From: Gammaproteobacteria bacterium UBA2810
GTDB taxonomy: Bacteria; Pseudomonadota; Gammaproteobacteria; Enterobacterales; Succinivibrionaceae
Assembly: GCA_002351705.1 (NCBI GenBank)
Contig: DEHC01000043.1
Span: 1 to 14,171 of the forward strand
Length of the DNA stretch: 14,171 bases
Direction of reading: 5' to 3'
The translations under genes were made by a program, and so were the position numbers. Below the pieces are notes generated by a model. The model worked only from the letters and a program-made list of their open reading frames with translations. It did no database searches and was not told the origin of the DNA. Below, in pieces: positions 6,161-14,168 of this stretch; the first letter of the stretch is position 1, and every line of letters starts with the position of its first letter.

Positions 6161-6184
6161 TGGTTCTTTGCGGAATGGATAAGA

Positions 6185-7258
6185 ATGAGTGACAAGTATC
6201 TGATTATCGGGCCGTCATGGCTCGGCGATATGGTGATGGCCCAGAGCCTTTTCATGATGCTGAGGAAGAGGCACCCGAAGGCGGTCATCCATGTCACCGC
6301 GCTTCCGTTCTGCGTGCCCCTCGTGAAGAGGATGCCGGAGGTGGACAAGGTCATCCCTATCCCGTTCGGCCACGGGCAGCTCAGGGTCCTTGCAAGGAGG
6401 CGCTTCGGCAAGGCGCTCGCCGCCGAGCACTACACCGAGGCTCTCATCCTCCCCCACAGCTTCAAGTCCGCGCTGATCCCGTTCTTCGCCGGGATCCCGG
6501 TAAGGCGCGGCTGGCTCGGGGAGTCTAGGCACTTTGTCCTCAATCAGATCTGGAAGAACAAGAAGCCCTTCCCCCTGATGGTGGATCAGTACCGCGCGCT
6601 TGCCTGGGATCCGAAGGACGAGGATGCTCCGCGAAGCTCCGACGGGATAGAGCAGAAGCTGCTCCCTGCGCTCAGCACCGATCTTGAGAACGCAAAGGAT
6701 GTATATGCACGCCTCGGCGGCGGCAGCACGGAGAAAATCCTCGCGCTCTGCCCGGGAGCATCCTACGGACCCGCGAAAAAATGGCCTGCTGAGAGCTTTG
6801 CCGCAGTCGCGTCCTGGTGGATAGGAAGGGGCGGCAGGGCAGTAATCATGGGCGCAGGAAAGGAGCGTGATGACGCTGCCGCCATCCTCTCTGCCCTGCC
6901 GCCTGAGGTGAAGGCCGGATGCCTTGACCTTACCGGGAAGACTGCGATAACCGACTCGGTAGATCTCATGGGTCTTGCGGAGGCTGTTCTCACCAATGAC
7001 TCCGGCCTCATGCATGTCGCGGCTGCAACGGGGCGCCCTGTCGTCGCGGTGTTCGGATCATCGACCCCCGGATATACGCCTCCGCTGACGGAGAAGACTG
7101 AAATCCTCCAGACTGACATCAAATGCCGGCCCTGCTTCAGGCGGACCTGCAAGTACGGGCACTACAAGTGTCTCCGGGACATCACGCCTGAGATGGCCGA
7201 GGACGCGCTTTTGAAGCTTCTCTCCGGGGGCAGCGAAGCGGGGAGCGGTAATGCCTGA
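6185..7258 (+). CDS. waaF: ADP-heptose:LPS heptosyltransferase II
   Basis: WaaF adds the second L-glycero-D-manno-heptose to the LPS inner core at the cytoplasmic face of the inner membrane (glycosyltransferase family 9, GT-B fold). The 357 residues include the N-terminal IIGPSWLGDMVMAQSL (7-22), LPHSFKSALIPFFAGIP (89-105), the donor-site region CPGASYGPAKKWP (189-201) and TNDSGLMHVAAA (270-281), all shared with E. coli WaaF. A cysteine cluster (Cys314, 317, 322, 329) near the C-terminus is seen in many WaaF proteins and may bind a metal. ATG 6185 has GGAT five bases upstream. The end overlaps waaA by 8 bases, indicating one operon and translational coupling. Confidence 0.95.
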   Translation: MSDKYLIIGPSWLGDMVMAQSLFMMLRKRHPKAVIHVTALPFCVPLVKRMPEVDKVIPIPFGHGQLRVLARRRFGKALAAEHYTEALILPHSFKSALIPFFAGIPVRRGWLGESRHFVLNQIWKNKKPFPLMVDQYRALAWDPKDEDAPRSSDGIEQKLLPALSTDLENAKDVYARLGGGSTEKILALCPGASYGPAKKWPAESFAAVASWWIGRGGRAVIMGAGKERDDAAAILSALPPEVKAGCLDLTGKTAITDSVDLMGLAEAVLTNDSGLMHVAAATGRPVVAVFGSSTPGYTPPLTEKTEILQTDIKCRPCFRRTCKYGHYKCLRDITPEMAEDALLKLLSGGSEAGSGNA

Positions 7259-8564
7259 GTCCGGAAAGGTAAGCCTCTGCGGCAGGATCTTCTGGAGAGC
7301 GCTGGTCTCGGGGCTCGAGAACCTCGCGGTCATTCCGGCGTTCCTCATGCTGCAGCTTCCGAAGAGGAACAAGCCATCCTACGGGAAGAGAAGGTGTGAG
7401 CTCCTGGGGCGCGGATCGTTTATTCCGGCAGAGGAGAAGACCGTCTGGATCCACACCGTAAGCGTCGGCGAGACGCTCGGCGCTGCCTCGTTCATAAAGC
7501 TCCTTGCCGCACGGTGCCCGGACCTTCACATCGTGGTCACCACGACGACTACGACCGGCGCGGCAGCCGCGGCAAAGTCCTTCAAAGGCATCGCGGAGCA
7601 CCGCTTTGCGCCTCTCGACGCAGGGTTTGCGGTCGAGTCATTCATCAGGAGAGTGCATCCTTCGGCGCTCCTTATTATGGAGACCGAGCTCTGGCCCACG
7701 GTGCTTGCCTCCGCGAAAAGGCACGGAATTCCGGCAATCGTCATCAACGCGAGGCTCTCGGAGCGTTCGCGCGGGAGGTTCACGAGGTTCAGGGGTGCCT
7801 TTGACACTCTGATTGCGCCCAACATCACTCTGATGGCAGCGCAGACCGAGGATGATGAGTCAAGGCTCAGGTCCCTCGGCATTCAGAACACCTGCGTAAC
7901 AGGATCGATCAAGTACGACATCACTCCTGACAAAGAGCTCGCCGCGAAGGGGCTTGAGGTCAGAAAGGCAGCAGGCGGGCGACCCATCATCACCGCTGCA
8001 AGCACCCACGGTGATGAGAGCCTCATGGTGCTCAGGGCCTTCCATGAGATAAAGAAGAAGGTCCCTGACGCGCTTTTAATCCTGGTGCCGCGCCATCCTG
8101 AGGAGTTTGAGAAAGCTTACGGTGAGTCTGTGAGCGAGGGGTTCAGGACAAAGAGACGTTCGGCTGACACAATGCCGTCACCTGACACCGAGGTGTTCAT
8201 CGGCGACTCGATGGGTGAGATGACCGTCTGGTTCGCTGCGTCGCGCGCAGCCTTCATGGCGGGAAGCCTCATTCCGGTCGGCGGGCACAATCCGCTGGAG
8301 CCGGCCGTGCTCGGCGTGCCGGTCATTACCGGTCCCAACTACTTCAATTTCGATGACATCTTCAGGAGGCTCTTTGATGCGGGCGGGGCGTTTGCCGTCG
8401 CGGACGTGAATGAGCTTGCCGTGAAGGCAGCGGAGCTCCTCGGCAATCCTGAGCTTGCCTCTGATGCCGGGCGGAAGGCGGAGGAGACCGCATCAAAAGG
8501 GACAGGAGCCTGCCGGAGAACGCTTGAGGCGGTGCTGCGGGCGTGTCCGGGGCTTGCAGACTGA
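7251..8564 (+). CDS. waaA: 3-deoxy-D-manno-octulosonic acid (Kdo) transferase
   Basis: WaaA (KdtA) transfers Kdo from CMP-Kdo to lipid IVA, the step before heptose addition, as a GT-B family 30 enzyme anchored at the inner membrane. The 437-residue product (425 in E. coli) has a weak hydrophobic N-terminal anchor (about 17-35), then WIHTVSVGETLGA (66-78) with the catalytic Glu74, METELWP (143-149), NARLSERS (166-173), VTGSIKYD (216-223) and the donor-site GGHNPLEPA (343-351). A strong GGGGAG five bases before ATG 7251 and the overlap with waaF mark one operon. Whether it adds one or two Kdo units cannot be told from sequence. Confidence 0.95.
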   Translation: MPESGKVSLCGRIFWRALVSGLENLAVIPAFLMLQLPKRNKPSYGKRRCELLGRGSFIPAEEKTVWIHTVSVGETLGAASFIKLLAARCPDLHIVVTTTTTTGAAAAAKSFKGIAEHRFAPLDAGFAVESFIRRVHPSALLIMETELWPTVLASAKRHGIPAIVINARLSERSRGRFTRFRGAFDTLIAPNITLMAAQTEDDESRLRSLGIQNTCVTGSIKYDITPDKELAAKGLEVRKAAGGRPIITAASTHGDESLMVLRAFHEIKKKVPDALLILVPRHPEEFEKAYGESVSEGFRTKRRSADTMPSPDTEVFIGDSMGEMTVWFAASRAAFMAGSLIPVGGHNPLEPAVLGVPVITGPNYFNFDDIFRRLFDAGGAFAVADVNELAVKAAELLGNPELASDAGRKAEETASKGTGACRRTLEAVLRACPGLAD

Positions 8565-8595
8565 GCGCCGTGTGCTGCTCATTCACTTTTACGAA

Positions 8596-8618
8596 GCCGG
8601 ACCAGGAGAGGGGCCGGC
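8596..8618. other. Hairpin between convergent waaA and glycosyltransferase remnant
   Basis: GCCGG (8596-8600) and CCGGC (8614-8618) form a stem, extended inward by two C-G pairs after one mismatch. No T-run follows on either strand, so a terminator role for the convergent genes is possible but unproven. Confidence 0.3.
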
Positions 8619-8651
8619 ATAATTCAGGTGCACTCGGAAGGGCATGCCGAA

Positions 8652-10002
8652 TCAGGGTTTATCTTCCTTTTTCCTGAGATAGACACGCACGGATCCTGTT
8701 TTATGATCTTTTGCTATGGAATGGTGCCATGGCATCATTCCCTCTCCGAAAAATGCATCGACTGTCACAGGAAATGATACCGGAGCCTCATAGTATTTGT
8801 CTGTTATGTTTTTCATGAAGGGGTATTCGCTCAGGTGGTACCAATCATCCCTGTATGCAAATGATGCCGGGCACACTGCATCGATTATAGCCGCCGGTTT
8901 ATTGTTTATAATGTCCTCAACGTACCTGCTGCGCAGTTCTTTCTGAAGATTTTTGTCGAATTTCTTGTCCAACAGCGGATATATGAAGTTTGTTGTCGTT
9001 GCAGATGGATGTCCGGAATATACCGGCAGACCGGTTTCCCAGCCCCAGACAACAATCTGCTCGCCAGGACTTACATGGCTGTTGAGGTAATGCATTGCGT
9101 CCTTGAACGGGTACTCATCCTCACGTACGAAACCAAGCTGCTGGATAGTGCGTATATTCTGTATATCACTGAGCGCCATCATATCGTATACAGTGCTGGC
9201 TTCGGCAACTGCCAGTATGGCAAAGGCACAGCTTCTTCTGAGATTCTCGCTGCTGCTGACGGTGAGTCCGAGCGCAATCAGAATAACGCATGAAGGCACT
9301 ATGATATTGATGTAGTGATCAAAGATGCTCATAGTCCGCGTTGTCGCTAAAAATGCCGTCAGTGCGAAAACGCCAAGCAGCATAACTGCAGGGCATCTTC
9401 GGGGTGCGGCTGTTTCTTTTCTGTTTATGCTGTAAGCCAGTTCCACGGCAGCGAACACCAATACAGTGCCTGCCGCAAGCCAGAACAGGTTCATTTCAGA
9501 AAAAAATACCATACGGAGCGGCAGTCGGGACAGGTATTCAGAAAAAGATATTGAAACGTGCTCGACATTGACCCTGATATAGTAGAGCCAGAATGACTCA
9601 ATGGCGCCGTTCAGCGCAAGATAGGCGAGAAAGAGCACTGTCGGAACTGCCGAACCTGCTGAGGCCGTAATGATATCTTTAAGAATTATGTGCCATTTTT
9701 CTGACGGACTGCGTAACACCGTGGCATCCTGCAATGCACTCACGCCATACCCGGAGCGGCCTTCTCTCCTGTCCTGTACGAATACACCACGGGCGATGCT
9801 CAGAATAAAGCAGCACGCCGTAAACGGCGCGAACTGCAGTTTTATCCATGGCAGCAGCCCCAGCACAAAGCATTCCGCAAAGAGCATGATGCCTCTGCCA
9901 TTGCGATAGGCAAAGAGCAGCAGCCAAAGGGAGATCAGCAGGCAGAACAGAGTTTCATTGTTGTATGCGGTTACATCGTATAAATAGATGGAAAAATAAA
10001 TA
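8652..10002 (-). pseudogene. 5'-truncated membrane glycosyltransferase (GT-C, family 39-like)
   Basis: The remaining about 450 codons encode several membrane helices and a soluble C-terminal domain. The membrane part (AYNNETLFCLLISLW, GLLPWIKLQFAPF) and the later VVWGWETGLPVYSG...TNFIYPL resemble bacterial GT39/ArnT-like enzymes that use polyprenyl-linked sugars, probably decorating LPS or another envelope glycan. The reading frame does not begin at the ATG at 9887: it stays open with sensible coding (DVTAYNNE) to 10002, where the insertion sequence begins, and meets a stop inside the IS repeat (10016-10014). The N-terminal helices and the loop with the usual catalytic acidic residues are therefore lost, and the enzyme is probably inactive. 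The missing part is not found right of the IS. Base use is more AT-rich than in waaF and waaA, as often in variable surface-sugar genes. Confidence 0.65.
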
Positions 10003-10030
10003 ACACTGAAACATTAAAAATTACGTTAAT
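10003..10030. repeat. Left terminal inverted repeat of the IS
   Basis: ACACTGAAACATTAA followed by AAA and TTACGTTAAT. The first 15 bases match the right end perfectly in inverted orientation, then TTACGT again. The 10-base TTACGTTAAT (10021-10030) recurs at 10181-10190 next to TTACGTAA (10172-10179), just before the transposase start. Confidence 0.8.
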
Positions 10031-10205
10031 AGAAAGCGTCTAAATTGCCAAAATCCAGCCATTACCCCCAAGCTTCCACGTTTCTGGTTCCTTGTACCTG
10101 CTAAACAACGGCATTTTAATAAATTTTGCCATCAATTACCTTTAATTTAGTCGCGTTTTGTGTTATACCTATTACGTAACTTACGTTAATATGATAGAGG
10201 CCGTT

Positions 10206-11762
10206 ATGCCCATACCGGAATCGATCAAAAGCAAACGTCCAACACAATTTGGTGCGGTAGAAATTCGTCTCATTAAGGGCTATTTTTACGTTTATCTGGT
10301 CTCATCAAAATGGGACTCATCCAAAGGAAGGCCTCAGAAAGTGACAGGAAAGAGCATTGGCAAGATCACCGAGGCAGATGGTTTTATCCCTAATGCAAAC
10401 GGCATGCGCATCATGCAGGCGAAAGCAGCAGCCTCCGCTGTGCCTGCCAAGGTCCAGACGGATTCGGATAAAGGGGCTGATAAAGGAACGGATACAGAGA
10501 AGGCTGAGGATTCCGCACCTGTTGTCAAAAACTATGGTGCCTATGAAACGCTGCGCAGGCTGAGTCCGGAGATTGATACGCTGCTGAAAAAGCACTTTCC
10601 TGATTCATTCCGGGAAATAAGAACCATCGCGCTTCTCAGACTGGTTGACGGCATTTCTTCAGTGAAGATGATCCAGCCGATGTTCCTTGACTCATACATG
10701 AGTGATCTTTGCAGCGATCTCCCTGTGTCAGAGGGACCTGTCCGCAGATTCATTGCGAAACTCGGAACAATGCAGGATACCATCGACAGTCTCATGCGTG
10801 AACAGGTGATACCCGGCAGCACTCTGCTGTTTGACGGCACTTCGATTTTCATCAGGTCTGATGATTCCCTGTCGATGAAAGGCTACAACCCTGATCACAG
10901 CCTGAATCCGCAGGCCAGGATCCTCTACGTGTTCGAAAAGGATTCACACCGTCCGGTTTTTTATCGTGTTCTTCAGGGCTCCATAGTAGACAAGGCAGCA
11001 TTTCTGGAAACAGTCCGTGCTGCGGGTTGCCAGGATTGCATAATCATTGCTGACAAGGGCTTTTACTCCAAGAAGAATGTCTCAGCCCTGATGCTGGCCG
11101 GCATGAAATATATCCTGCCGCTGCAGGACAACACAACGAATGTTCCTAAGGAGTTCTACGCTAACAATGATGACAGCAAATGGGATGGAGTGTTCACCTA
11201 TAAGAAACGTCCGGTCTGGTACTGGAAACACTCCATCGGGGACAAGGGAGACTTCATATACACGTACCGTGATGACATCAGGAAAGCCGAAATGGTTGGC
11301 GGTTTCGTGGAATCCGCGGAGAAGGACTGCGGTGAGGAGGAGCACAAGACAACAGATGTACTGAAGGAGACCCGCATGGGTTACTTCTCATTCTGCAGCA
11401 ATCTTGATGTGGGAGCTAAGGAAATTTATCTCGACTATAAGGAACGCTGGGATATCGAGGAGTGCTTTGACTATCTGAAAAACAGCGTGGCCACGTCACC
11501 TTCTCACGCGCATACTGATGAATACTTCCGCGGATGGGCATTTGTCAATCACATCAGCCTGTTGTACTACTACGGTCTGCTCAATGCTCTGAGGCTTGCT
11601 GGTTTGGATGAAAAATATTCAGCCGGAGATATTATCAAACTGACGAAAAATATTTACCTGGTCGATACAGGAGACGGAAAAGGTCCTATATTATCCAAAA
11701 TCAGATACAAGACAAAATCCGTCTTGACGAAACTAGGGGTAGACTTATTACGTAAAAATTAA
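10206..11762 (+). CDS. DDE transposase of IS4/IS1634 type
   Basis: The transposase cuts and joins the element ends. The chosen start, ATG 10206 (MPIPESIKSKRP), has AGAGG six bases upstream; a TTG at 10158 and an ATG at 10191 in the same frame lack this. The product has 518 residues. Catalytic residues are Asp210 in LLFDGTS, Asp283 in IIADKGFYS and Glu418. Glu418 sits in YKERWDIEECFDYLK, an exact Y-x2-R-x3-E-x6-K signature of the IS4 group. The N-terminal part (GYFYVYLVSSKWD...GRPQKVTGKSIGKI) is the DNA-binding portion usual in this group, and a charged low-complexity linker rich in Lys and Asp (about 84-104) follows. No frameshift or missing motif: the element looks active. Confidence 0.92.
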   Translation: MPIPESIKSKRPTQFGAVEIRLIKGYFYVYLVSSKWDSSKGRPQKVTGKSIGKITEADGFIPNANGMRIMQAKAAASAVPAKVQTDSDKGADKGTDTEKAEDSAPVVKNYGAYETLRRLSPEIDTLLKKHFPDSFREIRTIALLRLVDGISSVKMIQPMFLDSYMSDLCSDLPVSEGPVRRFIAKLGTMQDTIDSLMREQVIPGSTLLFDGTSIFIRSDDSLSMKGYNPDHSLNPQARILYVFEKDSHRPVFYRVLQGSIVDKAAFLETVRAAGCQDCIIIADKGFYSKKNVSALMLAGMKYILPLQDNTTNVPKEFYANNDDSKWDGVFTYKKRPVWYWKHSIGDKGDFIYTYRDDIRKAEMVGGFVESAEKDCGEEEHKTTDVLKETRMGYFSFCSNLDVGAKEIYLDYKERWDIEECFDYLKNSVATSPSHAHTDEYFRGWAFVNHISLLYYYGLLNALRLAGLDEKYSAGDIIKLTKNIYLVDTGDGKGPILSKIRYKTKSVLTKLGVDLLRKN

Positions 11763-11773
11763 TGTTTCAGTGT
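11748..11773. repeat. Right terminal inverted repeat of the IS
   Basis: TTACGTAAAAATTAATG through CAGTGT is the inverted counterpart of the left end, with a 3-base mismatch block. The transposase stop codon is inside it. The palindrome TTACGTAA (11748-11755) also occurs at 10172-10179. Confidence 0.8.
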
Positions 11774-11774
11774 C

Positions 11775-12128
11775 AGAATACAAAGCAGTGAGTCAATGGT
11801 GAACAAAATCTTCATCGAGTTTGTGGCACTGATTATCAGGAACCGCTTCCACAGACTGCTGAAGGAGAGGATGGAAGACTCAGCACGGAAATATAACTAC
11901 ATGACTGTTCCTGCTGCCATCAAGGAGCTGGAAAAAATAGGGATGATCCGCCCGTGCGGGGGCAGCTATGTCATGCACCATGCAGTGACGGCAGTACAGA
12001 AAGAAATCCTCAAAGCTTTCGACATGAACGAGACAAAGATCAGGAAACAGGCACAGGAGCTTTCCGCACTGATCGACAGTATTGAGAAAAACGATAAAGA
12101 TCAGTGTTCAGAACGGTCAGAGAGTTAA
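11775..12128 (+). pseudogene. C-terminal remnant of a second, different transposase
   Basis: The frame is open from the edge of the intact IS. The ATG at 11796 is probably an internal codon, since the upstream residues (RIQSSES) read on sensibly. The segment NKIFIEFVALIIRNRFHRLL...TVPAAIKELEKIGMI...AVTAVQKEILKAFDM resembles the C-terminal end of IS1634-type transposases, where a hydrophobic FxxFIALI helix follows the catalytic Glu region. It differs from the C-terminus of the intact transposase, so it is not a duplicate. About 118 codons remain and the catalytic core is missing. The IS seems to have landed in, or deleted into, this older element. A standalone small protein is less likely. Confidence 0.55.
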
Positions 12129-12234
12129 AAACGATGGAAGTTCAGAATAAAGCTGTAAATATCTGACTGGAGAAAGCCCGCTAAAAGGCTGTATCCTATA
12201 CCGAAGTTCATTTAAAAGATACCAGATTAAATCG

Positions 12235-12416
12235 GAGCGGTAATTTTTACGGCCACGCCCGAATATGTGCTGACTTTACTTCGCTTTGAATGTCTCACCT
12301 TGTACCGCTCTCAGGGTACTGGCGGCAATATTTCAACAAGCAGAATAAAGCCTCAAGAGGGATTATAGTCAAACTGATACAGCAGGACAATCAGTCATGC
12401 CTGATGCAGGCATGAC
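12235..12416. other. Intergenic DNA with inverted repeats, no gene seen
   Basis: The 12129-12571 stretch has no convincing gene. It holds GAGCGGTA (12235-12242) matched by TACCGCTC (12303-12310), a competing short stem GTACC/GGTAC (12302-12319), and a perfect 10-bp hairpin GTCATGCCTG-ATG-CAGGCATGAC (12394-12416). A weaker GTGGC/GCCAC stem follows near 12442-12456. It may include decayed ends of the older IS. Confidence 0.4.
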
Positions 12417-12505
12417 GAAAGAAGATGTTTTTGCCGGGACTGTGGCGTGATGCCACGCAATGCGATCCGTACTTTAAGCGAATCTCTGACCGTCTTCTGC
12501 AGAAT

Positions 12506-12530
12506 CAAAAAAGGCGCCCTGAGGCGCCTG
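12506..12530 (-). terminator. Intrinsic terminator of the cstA-type gene
   Basis: On the minus strand GGCGCC (12528-12523), a 4-base loop and GGCGCC (12518-12513) are followed by six T (12512-12507). This classic terminator lies about 40 bases after the stop codon at 12572. Confidence 0.9.
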
Positions 12531-12571
12531 TTCGTTTGTTATGTGGACAATTGCTCAGCCTGCTACGGCTT

Positions 12572-14068
12572 TTATGCTTTTGTCTGATTGCCGGTCTCTG
12601 CAGCCTTCTTGGCAGGGTTGGTGTTCCAGCCGTTGCTGTCGACATCCTTCTCTGACTCAGGCATCTTCTTCCCGAATACCATGAAGCAAATGAAGGAGAC
12701 AGCCATTGCGGCAACGCCGATCCAGGTTGCGATATTAATCGGGAGATTGAGCCCGATTTTTGCCTGGCAGATGAATGTCACTACCATGACGGTCATGAAC
12801 ATCGCAGGCAGGGTTGTCATCCAGTGGAAGCGGCCTCTCCTGTAAAGGTATACGGAAATTGCCCACAGGCAGACGCATGAGAGCGTCTGGTTTGCCCAGC
12901 CGAAGTATCTCCAGATGACGCTGAAGTCAACGAGGCAGAGAACTGCGCCGACAATGAAAAGAGGCACAGAGAGCAGCAGTCGGCTCTTAATGCTCGTCTG
13001 ATCCATTTTCAGGATCTCTGCCAGGGTAACCCTTGCGCCGCGGAACGCCGTGTCTCCGGTTGACACCGGGAGGACAACGACTCCGAGGACTGCGAGGATG
13101 CTGCCGACTGTTCCGAGGAGGGCAAAGGAAATGTTCTTGACCACAACCGGAGCGGGACCAGCTGCCTCAAGCTCTGCAGGTGACTTGTAGAAGGAAAGGC
13201 CGAGCGTTACCCAGATGAGGGCAATGATGCCTTCCATGATCATCGAGCCGTAGAAAACCTTGCGTCCCTGTGACTCATTGGTCATGCACTTTGCCATCAT
13301 GGGCGACTGGGTTGCGTGGAAGCCGCTGATTGCGCCGCAGGCAATGATGACGAAGAGCGCAGGCCATATGGAGCCTCCCTTCGGATGCTGGCTTGTGAAG
13401 AGTGTATCAAGGCTGACGTTCGGCAGAACGTCATATCCCTCCGCAAAAAGGGCGACGGTAAGGCCGATGGCCATGAAAATGAGCAGGACTGCGAAGAACG
13501 GGTAAATCTTGCCGATGACCTTGTCTATCGGGAAGATGGTTGCGCAGATGTAGTAGGCGAAAATAATTACAGCCCAGATCCAGTAGGGAACAGCCGGGAA
13601 AATGCTGAGGAGGAGGTTCGCCGGTCCTGCGACAAAGACTGCGCCGACGAGGATCAGGAATATTACGGTGAAGAACTCCATGAAGGTCCTGACGCCGTGT
13701 CCGAGGTTCCGTCCGAGAACCTCATGGTATCCGGCGCCGCCATAGCGGAGGGAGATCATTCCTGACATGTAGTCATGGACAGCGCCACCGAGGACGCAGC
13801 CGAATACCACCCAGAGAAGGGCGCTCGGTCCGTAGAGCGCGCCGATGATCGGCCCGAACACAGGCCCGAGACCTGCGATATTGAGGAGCTGAATGACGAT
13901 CATTTTCCAGAGCGGCATCTTGACATAGTCAACGCCGTCCTCCCTGGTCATGACCGGGGTGGGTCTTGAGCGGTCAACCCCGAATACCTTCTCGGCGATT
14001 ACGCCATAGACGGCGTACCCGGCGATAAGAAACGCGAGGCAGATAAAGAAATACAAATAGCCTGACAT
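12572..14068 (-). CDS. cstA: CstA-family carbon starvation protein / peptide or pyruvate transporter
   Basis: CstA proteins are inner-membrane transporters for peptides or pyruvate, used when preferred carbon is short. The 498-residue product has about 12 or more hydrophobic segments. It shows family blocks: VYGVIAEKVFGVDRSRPTP near the N-terminus, LNIAGLGPVFGPIIGALYGP, the CVLGGAVHDYMSGMISLRYGG block, ISGFHATQSPMMAKC, and LPVSTGDTAFRGARVTLAE. It is much shorter than E. coli CstA and BtsT (about 700 residues), matching the short clade found in many anaerobes. The hydrophilic tail (about 468-498) is Lys/Asn-rich. The ATG at 14068 has GGAT about nine bases upstream and a TATAAT 38 bases upstream. 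The substrate cannot be read from sequence. It stands alone with its own terminator. Confidence 0.9.
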   Translation of the reverse strand: MSGYLYFFICLAFLIAGYAVYGVIAEKVFGVDRSRPTPVMTREDGVDYVKMPLWKMIVIQLLNIAGLGPVFGPIIGALYGPSALLWVVFGCVLGGAVHDYMSGMISLRYGGAGYHEVLGRNLGHGVRTFMEFFTVIFLILVGAVFVAGPANLLLSIFPAVPYWIWAVIIFAYYICATIFPIDKVIGKIYPFFAVLLIFMAIGLTVALFAEGYDVLPNVSLDTLFTSQHPKGGSIWPALFVIIACGAISGFHATQSPMMAKCMTNESQGRKVFYGSMIMEGIIALIWVTLGLSFYKSPAELEAAGPAPVVVKNISFALLGTVGSILAVLGVVVLPVSTGDTAFRGARVTLAEILKMDQTSIKSRLLLSVPLFIVGAVLCLVDFSVIWRYFGWANQTLSCVCLWAISVYLYRRGRFHWMTTLPAMFMTVMVVTFICQAKIGLNLPINIATWIGVAAMAVSFICFMVFGKKMPESEKDVDSNGWNTNPAKKAAETGNQTKA

Positions 14069-14090
14069 GATTTTTATCCAACTTAATAAA

Positions 14091-14137
14091 TGTGACTAAG
14101 TTCTCATTATAGCGCGCATTTTAGATATGACTGTCAT
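14091..14137 (-). promoter_or_regulatory. cstA-type gene promoter with two palindromes
   Basis: On the minus strand a consensus TATAAT (14111-14106) gives a start near 14099 and a leader of about 30 bases. The -35 zone at 17 bases (ACAGTC) is poor, suggesting activator dependence. It sits in a perfect 11-base palindrome ATGACTGTCAT (14127-14137). Over the start, TGTGA-N6-TCTCA (14091-14106) is one base from a CRP-like site, though its position would favour repression. Confidence 0.45.
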
Positions 14138-14152
14138 TCAGTTGAATTTTAA

Positions 14153-14168
14153 CTCAAACTTCCCAGTT
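14153..14168 (+). repeat. Right copy of the inverted repeat shared by the window ends
   Basis: CTCAAACTTCCCAGTT is the exact reverse complement of bases 1-16, and three more bases follow. It lies upstream of the cstA-type promoter with no gene over it. Confidence 0.6.

Larger units (their letters stand above)
10003..11773 (+). mobile_element. Complete insertion sequence, IS4/IS1634 type
   Basis: A 1771-base element is bounded by imperfect inverted repeats: ACACTGAAACATTAA at 10003-10017 and its complement at 11759-11773, followed inward on both sides by a 3-base mismatch and TTACGT. It holds one intact DDE transposase whose stop codon (11760-11762) lies inside the right repeat. No target-site duplication is seen: the left flank ends AAAATAAAT and the right flank starts CAGAATAC. 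It cuts off a glycosyltransferase on the left and an older transposase on the right. Confidence 0.85.

Noticed and set aside
6215..7015. 266-codon minus-strand frame opposite waaF
   Set aside because: Antisense shadow; waaF motifs are complete on the plus strand.
9885..9887. ATG as true start of the glycosyltransferase
   Set aside because: The frame upstream keeps sensible membrane-protein coding up to the IS edge, so this Met is internal.
12129..12571. CRISPR array or tandem repeats
   Set aside because: Repeats here are single inverted pairs of different sequence, without regular direct repeats and spacers.
13316..13765. 149-codon plus-strand frame opposite the cstA-type gene
   Set aside because: Charged, low-information translation antisense to a conserved membrane protein.
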